The position numbers and the translations under genes were made by a program. Below the pieces are notes generated by a model that was not told the origin of the DNA, did no database searches, and saw only the letters and a program-made list of their open reading frames with translations. Positions 57,414-64,000 of a stretch of 64,000 nt of DNA are shown here, piece after piece (position 1 is the stretch's first letter; each line of letters starts with the position of its first letter). The stretch is taken from contig NZ_VUNR01000001.1 of the NCBI RefSeq assembly GCF_009695585.1, forward strand, positions 62,001-126,000. The letters are read 5' to 3'. The stretch is from Anaerovibrio slackiae (GTDB lineage: Bacteria; Bacillota; Negativicutes; Selenomonadales; Selenomonadaceae).

Positions 57414-58235
57414 ATGACACAGGAGCAGAAGGATAAATATCATGCCTATGGCATTTCTGCCATATTTCATATTATTGTATTTATGCTGGTAGCATTAACG
57501 GGGATTTTTGCCCAGGCGGCACAGGAAAAGAAGCCTGCTGTGGATGTGACGGTATATGATATGGCTGCCGATAATGGCGGTGGCGGCGGTGGGGGAAGTC
57601 CTGCCCCGGCACCTGCGGCAGAATTGCCCCAGGCTATTGATGCAGTAGCTTTGCCTGCTGAAACAGCGAAGCTGCCTGAGATTGCCGAGGAGTATACAAA
57701 GGAGCCGGAAAAGCAGCAGGAATACAGGGAAATCCATAGAACGGCAGAGACACCACGGCAGGTATTTGGTACAGTAGCTGCCAGCCCTGCTGCAAGTGGA
57801 GCTGCTTCCAGTATCGGCCATGGCAACGGCAGTGGTACAGGGAAGGGCAGTGGCAATGGAACCGGGACAGGATCGGGGGATGGCTCCGGCAGCGGTAATG
57901 GCTGCGGAGAGGGAAACGGCGATGGCAGCGGTTCCGGCAGGGATGAAGCTGCGGCAAAGAGGCCAAAGACTCCGCCAAAGTTTCTTGGCGGCAATGAGCC
58001 ACGTTACCCTCGTGACTTGCAGGAGCAGGGAATTGGCGGCACTGTACTGCTAAGGCTGACGGTGACTGCCGAGGGCAGCGTGTCATCTGTAGAGGTGGCA
58101 GGCTCATCCGGCTATAGCGACCTGGATAATGCTGCGGTAAAGGCGGCCTACAGCTATAGCTTTGCTGCTGCCAGGAATGTTTATGATGAGCCGGTAACGT
58201 GCATTATCAGCAAGAGGGTTGTTTTCAACCCGTAA
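57414..58235 (+). CDS. tonB: TonB energy-transducing protein with a Gly/Ser-rich spacer
   Basis: 273 residues. One N-terminal helix (about 10-32) anchors it. A C-terminal TonB domain (PPKFLGGNEPRYPRDLQEQG, GTVLLRLTVT) ends in the strands that reach the receptor. Instead of the usual Pro-rich rod, about residues 130-185 are Gly/Ser/Asn repeats (GSGTGKGSGNG and similar) with one Cys. GGGAGG precedes ATG 57414. It can power the two receptors in this operon. Confidence 0.9.
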   Translation: MTQEQKDKYHAYGISAIFHIIVFMLVALTGIFAQAAQEKKPAVDVTVYDMAADNGGGGGGGSPAPAPAAELPQAIDAVALPAETAKLPEIAEEYTKEPEKQQEYREIHRTAETPRQVFGTVAASPAASGAASSIGHGNGSGTGKGSGNGTGTGSGDGSGSGNGCGEGNGDGSGSGRDEAAAKRPKTPPKFLGGNEPRYPRDLQEQGIGGTVLLRLTVTAEGSVSSVEVAGSSGYSDLDNAAVKAAYSYSFAAARNVYDEPVTCIISKRVVFNP

Positions 58236-58285
58236 TATATAATTTTTTGCGCAGTATTATTGCAGCACGGTGGGAGGTTATTTAG

Positions 58286-60292
58286 ATGAAGAAAAAGAAA
58301 TGGCTGACAGCAGGTATTATTCTGGCTTTAAGCGCACATGCGCCGCTGGCTTTGGCTGCTGAAGATGGTACACCAGGAGGGAATGATAGTACAAGTACAG
58401 TGGATGTGTACGAGATGGATGATACTATCGTCACTGCGACACGCACAGCGAAAAAAGATGTGGATGTGCCGGCATCTACAATGGTGCTGACTGCGGAAAA
58501 GATCAAGGAAAGCGGAGCCACTAACGCGGCAGAAGCACTTAGCCAGCTTAATGGTTTTACTTATAAATCCTTTGGTGCTAATGGTGCTTCTATGGGTACT
58601 ATGAACAATGAGCTGGGTATTCGCGGCAATCGTAATGGTACGCTGGTGCTTGTCAATGGCAATCCGGTTGCCTGGCGTACCAAGTATAATCTGGAAATGA
58701 TCCCGGCCCAGAATATTGAGCGCATCGAAATTGTCAAGGGTGGCGGCTCCGTGCTTTACGGCAGTGAGGCAATGGCTGGCGTTGTAAATATTATTTTGAA
58801 AAAGAACAACCCTAATAAAGTTACTGTAGGCTTTGGCAACTATGGCCAGCAGAAGTATGATTTGAGCATTGGCGATGAAATACTTGGCATTCATCTGCAT
58901 ACTGATAAATGGGATAAGCAGGAAGGGGCAAGCCTTTCTGATTTAGATTATAAGAAATTGAAAGGACAATCGCGTACTGATATCTTGGATGCCGATAAGC
59001 TTAATTTCGGATTCAATTGGAATATCAATCCTCGTTTGCAGATGGTGTACGATTTCTTTAAGACAGAAGCTGACTACCAGCGTTTTATTACGCGGGTAGA
59101 TAATTCTGCCGGGCAGGGAGTTGTGCCCGGAGAACAGTTTAATGGGCGGAAATACACCACGGAGCAGCATGTAACACAGCTGAACTACAAGGATGATAAG
59201 TGGAAGGGAAATCTGTATTGGAATACTGGTACTGTTGAGTCAGAGGGGCCGACATATTTCACAACTACTGGCAGTACATCCGGCAAGCGTACAGATAGCA
59301 GATATAATACCAGGGAGTGTAATACGACTTATGGCTTTGATGGTCAGCGTATCTGGGAAATTGGCGATAAGTCCACGGCAATTCTGGGGATAAGCGGTCA
59401 GCACGAGGTATATCAGGCTTTACCGGCTATTAGCACGACAGGTAACAGCATCAAAAATCGCATGCGCAATAACTGGGGCGTCTTTGGCCAATGGGAGCAG
59501 CATTTTGATGCGAAAAATACAGGTATTTTCGGCTTGCGTGAAACTTGGACAACGGGAGCTGCTGAAAACTATAATAACCTGAGTGGTTCCCTGCAATGGC
59601 TGCATAAGATGAACGATAATAATAATCTTTATGCCAGTGTAAATCAGTCTTTTATTATGCCTACTTTTGCTCAGATGTTTCCGTCCTCAGATAATGCAAA
59701 TCCTGCCCCTGATTTAAAGCCGCAGTATGGCATAAATTATGAAATTGGCTGGAAGCAGAACCATAACAAACACAATTGGCGGTTGGCAATTTTCCATACG
59801 GATATAACGGACAACATTGCAGCCAAGTGGGATAAAAAGAAAACATCTTATACATATACCAACGAGGATTTTCGCAATACAGGCATTGAGCTTTCCTGCG
59901 ATATTAGCGGTACCAATGGCTGGTCGTATCAGTATGGTGTTACCTGGCAGAATCCTGAGACCAAAAGTGAAAGCAAGAAATTAGGCTGGGAGCGTACTCA
60001 GGGCAAGCTGCAGCTTACCGGCGGTATTACCTATAAAAAAGAGAAGTGGACATCGTCCCTTTCCGGCTCATATCTGTGCAGTCGAGTTATGAATCCGTCC
60101 AGTGATCCTGCTTATGCTACCAAGCCGTATTTCCTGACTTCCTGGCGTACCAGCTACGCTCCTGACAAGAATACCGAGGTGGCGCTTTCTGTAGATAACA
60201 TTTTGGATCGCAAGGATAATTTGAGCCATAGCTCGTCCTATTATTATTCTGCGCCGGTGAATTATCTGCTGAGTTTCAGTTACAAGTTCTAA
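58286..60292 (+). CDS. TonB-dependent outer-membrane receptor
   Basis: 668 residues with a signal peptide (about 1-24), a TonB-box-like DDTIVTATR, a plug with RIEIVKGGGSVLYGSEAMAGVVNI, and a barrel ending in Phe (FSYKF). The plug is close to that of the first receptor; the barrel differs, so it may bind another cobamide or ligand. GTGGGAGG precedes the ATG. It closes the operon, and a terminator follows. Confidence 0.9.
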   Translation: MKKKKWLTAGIILALSAHAPLALAAEDGTPGGNDSTSTVDVYEMDDTIVTATRTAKKDVDVPASTMVLTAEKIKESGATNAAEALSQLNGFTYKSFGANGASMGTMNNELGIRGNRNGTLVLVNGNPVAWRTKYNLEMIPAQNIERIEIVKGGGSVLYGSEAMAGVVNIILKKNNPNKVTVGFGNYGQQKYDLSIGDEILGIHLHTDKWDKQEGASLSDLDYKKLKGQSRTDILDADKLNFGFNWNINPRLQMVYDFFKTEADYQRFITRVDNSAGQGVVPGEQFNGRKYTTEQHVTQLNYKDDKWKGNLYWNTGTVESEGPTYFTTTGSTSGKRTDSRYNTRECNTTYGFDGQRIWEIGDKSTAILGISGQHEVYQALPAISTTGNSIKNRMRNNWGVFGQWEQHFDAKNTGIFGLRETWTTGAAENYNNLSGSLQWLHKMNDNNNLYASVNQSFIMPTFAQMFPSSDNANPAPDLKPQYGINYEIGWKQNHNKHNWRLAIFHTDITDNIAAKWDKKKTSYTYTNEDFRNTGIELSCDISGTNGWSYQYGVTWQNPETKSESKKLGWERTQGKLQLTGGITYKKEKWTSSLSGSYLCSRVMNPSSDPAYATKPYFLTSWRTSYAPDKNTEVALSVDNILDRKDNLSHSSSYYYSAPVNYLLSFSYKF

Positions 60293-60324
60293 TATAATTT
60301 CTAGATATCTCCTAATTTTATGAG

Positions 60325-60369
60325 GCACCTGTATGTCAATGCACTAGTGGCAGCAGGTGCTTTATTTTA
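60325..60369 (+). terminator. Terminator of the TonB operon
   Basis: GCACCTG (60325-60331) pairs with CAGGTGC (60354-60360), then TTTATTTT. Confidence 0.75.
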
Positions 60370-60515
60370 GCATTATTTATTTATCTTTATTGTTATGCTT
60401 TGATAGATATTGGTAGTATAATATAGGCAGAGGGGGCAGGCAACATTGTCCGGGCAGTTGATTCATAATTCATAGGAAATATAAAAAAATAATATCGTAA
60501 GATATATCAAATTAA

Positions 60516-60544
60516 TTGACAACAATAAAATCTAGCTGTACAAT
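60516..60544 (+). promoter_or_regulatory. Promoter of the methylmalonyl-CoA mutase operon
   Basis: TTGACA (60516-60521), 17-base spacer, TACAAT (60539-60544), just before riboswitch 2. Confidence 0.75.
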
Positions 60545-60559
60545 ATAATTAATTTAATA

Positions 60560-60770
60560 GAGTAAGGACAGGTGTCTGTATATCAGACTTAATAGAGAAT
60601 CCGGTATAAGCCGGAACGGTCCCGCCACTGTAAGGCAGAGGGCGGCACATTTATGTCACTGGGGCAGCACATTGCGGCGTAAAGGCGTGATGGCTCTGGG
60701 AAGGCGTGCCAACCTATGAAGCCGAGTCAGGAGAACTGCCTGTTCAATCGTCACCGTTAGCGGCTGCATC
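60560..60770 (+). promoter_or_regulatory. Cobalamin riboswitch 2
   Basis: The core features match riboswitch 1: AGAATCCGGTATAAGCCGGA, CGGTCCCGCCACTGTAA, GGCTCTGGGAAGGCGTG, and GAGTCAGGAGAACTGCC. It is transcribed toward the mutase genes. The stretch 60770-61104 has no gene but contains three further hairpins. Confidence 0.93.
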
Positions 60771-60876
60771 CACAGCAGGGGAGTTTTGGATGCATCTGCT
60801 TGTACCTGCGAGCGATGGGTAGGGGATGGAGCTATGAAACGACAGCTTTTGCTTTGGGCGTGAAATCGGTCTTCTA

Positions 60877-60944
60877 CCAGCTTTGGGGTTGCTGCGGCTT
60901 TGCCGCGGCGTCCCCGGGGCTGGTTTTGTTTTTTTAGGCAGCTG
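60877..60944 (+). terminator. Strong terminator between riboswitch 2 and mutA
   Basis: A GC-rich stem (CCAGC...GCTGG, with inner GCTGCGGC and GCCGCGGC) is followed by TTTTGTTTTTTT. It is the probable riboswitch-controlled off-switch. Confidence 0.85.
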
Positions 60945-61047
60945 GTTTCCGTTGCCTTTCTGGCGTTGGCTATAGAACAGGCATTGAGTGCCGCTATAGC
61001 CTTTGTCATGGCATATGAGCCTGTGGCAGGCTGCCGCATGCTATCGT

Positions 61048-61086
61048 AGCAAGTCCATCTGCATGCTCTGGCAGATGGATTTTTTA
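61048..61086 (+). terminator. Second terminator-like hairpin next to the mutA ribosome-binding site
   Basis: TCCATCTGC pairs perfectly with GCAGATGGA, then TTTTTT. It ends about ten bases before the AAGGAGG of mutA. A further stem (GGCTATAG/CTATAGCC) lies at about 60969-61002. Confidence 0.75.
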
Positions 61087-61104
61087 GTTGAAGGAGGTTG
61101 TTGT

Positions 61105-63306
61105 ATGAGTGAGGAGAAGGACCTGGACCTTCAGGCGATTTTGAAAAGGGCGGAGCAGGAAAGCGTTTTTCCTGATGTGCCTTTGGATGAATTTGCCCCG
61201 CCCGGCTATGATGAATGGAAGGAAGCCTGTATAGCTCTTTTGAAGGGTGCGCCCTTTGAAAAGAAGATGTATACGGACACCTACGAGGGGATTACCTTTT
61301 CGCCTATGTATTTCCGCAGGGATACGGAGGAAATACTGCCGAAAAATTCCTTCCCCGGCATGGATGATTTTTTGCGTGGTGCTACGCCAAACGGCTATAT
61401 CAAGGCGCCTTGGGGGATTGCCCAGGCATGTGATCTGACTATGCCACAGGAGAATAACCAGTTGCTCCGCCACGAGCAGGACAAGGGCTCTACTATCTAC
61501 AATGTGCGCCTGGATGCTGCCACCCTTGACTGCCGGAGCAGTGACAAGGCAGAAAGGCCCGGTGACGGAGGCTGCAGCATCAGCACATTGGATGACATGA
61601 GCACTTTGCTTTCGGATTTGAAGCTCGACAAGTACCCCCTGTACATCTACGCAGGTGCTTCTGCCGTGCCTGTGCTGGCACTGACGGCAGCGGCTGTGCG
61701 GTCAGGGGGCGGCAGCCTGGGGAATTTAAAGGGCATTGTGGGCGCCAATCCTGTCGGTGAGCTGGCTGCCAGGGGCAGGAACAGCCAGTCCCTGGCCAAG
61801 CTGTACGATGAGGCCTATCTGGCGGCAAAGTGGGCGATTAAAAATGCGCCAGGCCTGAAGACCTTTATGGCTGGCAGCGATGTGTTCAGCCGGGGCGGCG
61901 CCAACGATGTGCAGGAAATCGCCTATACCCTGTCCATAGCGGCGGACTATATGCGTGCCATGCTGGAGAGGGGACTGACGGCGGACGAGGCTGCCGGGCA
62001 GATAATGTTCGGCTTCTCTATGGGCGCCAATTTCTTTATGCAGATTGCCAAGCTGAGGGCGGTGCGGCCTGTCTGGGCGCAGATTGCCGAGGCCTTTGGC
62101 TGCAGCAGCGAGGCCCAGCGGATACATATCCACGGCAAGCCGGCGCTGTTTTTCAAGACTAAGTATGACCCTTATGTGAATATGCTCCGCAATACCTCGG
62201 AGATGTTCTCCGGGGTGGTGGGAGGCATTGAGTCCTTCGAGAACGGCACCTTTGATGAGGCAGTGCGGAAGGGGGATGAGTTTTCACGCCGTATTGCCAG
62301 GAACGTGCAGGTTATGCTGCAGGAGGAGTTCGGGCTGCTGCAGCCTATTGACCCGGCAGGTGGCTCCTGGGCGGTGGAAAGCCTGACCAAAGAGATTAAG
62401 GAAAAAATCTGGGCGGAGTTTCAGACTGTGGAAGGCATGGGCGGTATAGCAGCAGCCCTGCTGGAGGGATATCCTCAGGCGCAGGTGGGGGCAGTGCTTG
62501 CCAGCCGCTTCAAGAAGCTGGAGTTCAGGCGTGACCGCATCGTAGGCAGCAACATGTACCCGAATATGACGGAAAAGCTGCTGGATGAGAGGCCGGAGGA
62601 TTTTGAGGCTAACCGCAGGGCACGGAGCGAGGCCATCGCAGCCTACCAGTCAGATATGGACGAGGTGTTCAAGGCGGAAAAGCTGGCGGAGCTGGGCAAA
62701 ATCAGCCAGGAAGGCGGCGATATTGTGCAGGTTGCCATTGAGGCTGCCAGGGCAGGTGCCGATATCGGCGAACTGAGGGCGGCCATTGATTGCAGCCGGT
62801 CTGCTGAGGCCGCGGCAAAGGAAGCGGTACAGGCGATTTTGCCCCACCGCTGGAGCGAGCGGTATGAGGAGCTGCGCATGACTACGGAGAAGTATCAGGC
62901 AGAGCATGATGACAACGTAAAGATTTTCCTGGCCAACATGGGGCCGATACCGCAGCACAAGGCAAGGGCGGACTTCACCACGGGCTTTTTGCAGGTGGGA
63001 GCCTTCCAGGTGCTGGGCAACAACGGCTTCCAGACTGTGGAGGAAGCTGCGGAGGCGGCAGGCAGGTCCGGGGCGGATGCGGTGGTTATCTGCTCCACGG
63101 ATGCCACTTACCCGGAGATTGTGCCGGCGCTTGCGCCGAAGCTTCATGAGGCACTGCCGGAGGCAATGGTATTCCTGGCAGGTGCCGCGCCGAAGGAGCT
63201 GGCAGATACCTACAGGGAGGCAGGGATTGACGAGTATATCAATGTCCGTGCCAACTGCTACGCTATCCTGCAGCTTTTGCAGAAGAGGAAGGGGATGATT
63301 GAGTAA
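61105..63306 (+). CDS. mutA: Methylmalonyl-CoA mutase small (beta) subunit
   Basis: 733 residues. Non-catalytic partner of the B12-dependent mutase that interconverts succinyl-CoA and methylmalonyl-CoA in propionate formation. It has the TIM-barrel part and a C-terminal B12-fold domain in which the cobalamin-binding DxHxxG motif is absent, as expected for the small subunit. GAAGGAGG lies before ATG 61105; a longer frame from 61003 would run through a terminator. The TAA stop overlaps the ATG of mutB. Confidence 0.93.
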   Translation: MSEEKDLDLQAILKRAEQESVFPDVPLDEFAPPGYDEWKEACIALLKGAPFEKKMYTDTYEGITFSPMYFRRDTEEILPKNSFPGMDDFLRGATPNGYIKAPWGIAQACDLTMPQENNQLLRHEQDKGSTIYNVRLDAATLDCRSSDKAERPGDGGCSISTLDDMSTLLSDLKLDKYPLYIYAGASAVPVLALTAAAVRSGGGSLGNLKGIVGANPVGELAARGRNSQSLAKLYDEAYLAAKWAIKNAPGLKTFMAGSDVFSRGGANDVQEIAYTLSIAADYMRAMLERGLTADEAAGQIMFGFSMGANFFMQIAKLRAVRPVWAQIAEAFGCSSEAQRIHIHGKPALFFKTKYDPYVNMLRNTSEMFSGVVGGIESFENGTFDEAVRKGDEFSRRIARNVQVMLQEEFGLLQPIDPAGGSWAVESLTKEIKEKIWAEFQTVEGMGGIAAALLEGYPQAQVGAVLASRFKKLEFRRDRIVGSNMYPNMTEKLLDERPEDFEANRRARSEAIAAYQSDMDEVFKAEKLAELGKISQEGGDIVQVAIEAARAGADIGELRAAIDCSRSAEAAAKEAVQAILPHRWSERYEELRMTTEKYQAEHDDNVKIFLANMGPIPQHKARADFTTGFLQVGAFQVLGNNGFQTVEEAAEAAGRSGADAVVICSTDATYPEIVPALAPKLHEALPEAMVFLAGAAPKELADTYREAGIDEYINVRANCYAILQLLQKRKGMIE

Positions 63307-64000
63307 TGGCTGCTTTTCCTGATTTTACCAATATGAAGTTGAAGGAAGCTCCGGCAGGCAGCGGGGCGGAGTGGCAGAGGCTGTTTGAGTCGGCTGCCGG
63401 TGCTGATTTTGCCGCCCTGACCGGCAAGACCATGGAGCATATTCCTATCAAGCCTATATATAACCACGATGAATACGATCACATGAACCATCTGGATTTT
63501 GCCAGCGGCATACCGCCCTGCCTGAGAGGTCCGTACTCTACCATGTATGTGTTCCGTCCCTGGACAGTAAGGCAGTATGCAGGCTTTTCCACGGCGGAGG
63601 AATCCAATGCCTTTTACCGCCGCAACCTGGCTGCCGGTCAGAAGGGCTTGTCCATCGCCTTTGACCTGCCTACCCACAGGGGCTATGACTCGGATAATCC
63701 CCGGGTGCTGGGCGATGTAGGCAAGGCAGGCGTTGCCATTGACTCCATCCTGGACATGCGCATCCTGTTCAGCGGCATACCTCTTGACCAGATGTCCGTA
63801 TCCATGACCATGAACGGTGCGGTGCTGCCGATTCTGGCCTTTTACATCCTGTCCGGCGAGGAACAGGGTGTGGATAAGAAGGTTATGGCCGGTACTATCC
63901 AGAACGATATTTTGAAGGAATTTATGGTGAGGAATACTTATATTTATCCGCCGGAAATGTCCATGCGCATCATCGGTGATATTTTCGAGTATACCACCAA
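63306..64000 (+). CDS. mutB: Methylmalonyl-CoA mutase large (alpha) subunit, 5' part
   Basis: The first 231 codons are present and the frame is open to the window edge. Family motifs include [37 protein letters not shown], and [14 protein letters not shown] near the end, all in the substrate-binding barrel. The B12-binding domain lies beyond the window. It is translationally coupled to mutA. This is the catalytic subunit. Confidence 0.95.
   Translation, partial: MAAFPDFTNMKLKEAPAGSGAEWQRLFESAAGADFAALTGKTMEHIPIKPIYNHDEYDHMNHLDFASGIPPCLRGPYSTMYVFRPWTVRQYAGFSTAEESNAFYRRNLAAGQKGLSIAFDLPTHRGYDSDNPRVLGDVGKAGVAIDSILDMRILFSGIPLDQMSVSMTMNGAVLPILAFYILSGEEQGVDKKVMAGTIQNDILKEFMVRNTYIYPPEMSMRIIGDIFEYTT

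Overview
The window looks like a chromosome segment of a Negativicutes bacterium, that is, a Firmicute with an outer membrane. Selenomonas or a close Selenomonadaceae relative fits best. Reasons: Firmicute-style gene order and strong GGAGG ribosome-binding sites occur together with outer-membrane functions (two TonB-dependent receptors, ExbB/ExbD/TonB, an O-antigen-ligase-like protein). The lifestyle is anaerobic ([FeFe] hydrogenase with its HydEFG maturases) and propionate-type (B12-dependent methylmalonyl-CoA mutase), and a flagellin is present. The genus is inferred; no rRNA lies in the window.

Layout. 0.2-2.3 kb: O-antigen-ligase-like protein and glutamate racemase. 3.1-8.5 kb: a sorbitol (glucitol) operon with dehydrogenase, PRD/PTS regulator, GutM and PTS components SrlA, SrlE and SrlB. 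8.75-12.6 kb: HAD phosphatase, a two-gene chromate transporter and an amino-acid permease. A 393-bp palindromic repeat lies after murI, where a second 159-bp hairpin element has inserted into it, and an inverted copy lies between the HAD and chromate genes. 12.8-17.9 kb: polA-mutM-coaE-lytic transglycosylase. 18.2-28.4 kb: an XRE regulator, palindromic operators, flagellin, two small unknown genes, a GT41 (O-GlcNAc-transferase-like) glycosyltransferase and a CDP-3,6-dideoxyhexose pathway ending in an epimerase-reductase fusion. Together these look like a flagellin and cell-surface sugar island. 28.5-30.2 kb: a decayed Rpn-type nuclease gene and a DUF4143 ATPase.

30.4-39.1 kb is a coherent respiratory module: tatC and tatA (minus strand) face hydE-hydG-hydF, then a Tat-signal [FeFe] hydrogenase, a HybA-like four-cluster ferredoxin subunit and an NrfD-like membrane subunit. 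HydE has no ATG/GTG/TTG at its 5' end and appears to start at ATT. 39.4-42.8 kb is a scrap zone: a truncated Rpn gene, a secreted Cys/His-rich miniprotein, a flagellin fragment joined to a headless GT41 gene, and a HipA-like kinase. 43.0-52.9 kb is housekeeping: tRNA-fMet, tRNA-Thr and tRNA-Met, ilvD, trmL, ppaC, pcrA, ligA, a YafQ/DinJ toxin-antitoxin pair and a DnaQ-like exonuclease.

53.0-64.0 kb is built around cobalamin. One cobalamin riboswitch precedes a BtuB-like receptor, a TIM-barrel protein of the AP-endonuclease-2 superfamily (possibly a cobamide-remodelling CbiR-type enzyme), exbB, exbD, tonB and a second receptor. A second cobalamin riboswitch, with its own promoter and several terminator-like hairpins, precedes the two methylmalonyl-CoA mutase genes; the second of these runs off the window. 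Cobamide import, possible remodelling and the main cobamide-using enzyme would thus all sit under cobamide-sensing RNAs.

The most interesting points are the riboswitch ahead of a B12-dependent enzyme, the CbiR-like gene in a TonB operon, the Tat/[FeFe] hydrogenase module with its ATT start, the sugar epimerase-reductase fusion, the XRE operator inside the flagellin promoter, the flagellin::GT41 deletion scar, and the paired palindromic repeats that supply stop codons to their neighbours.
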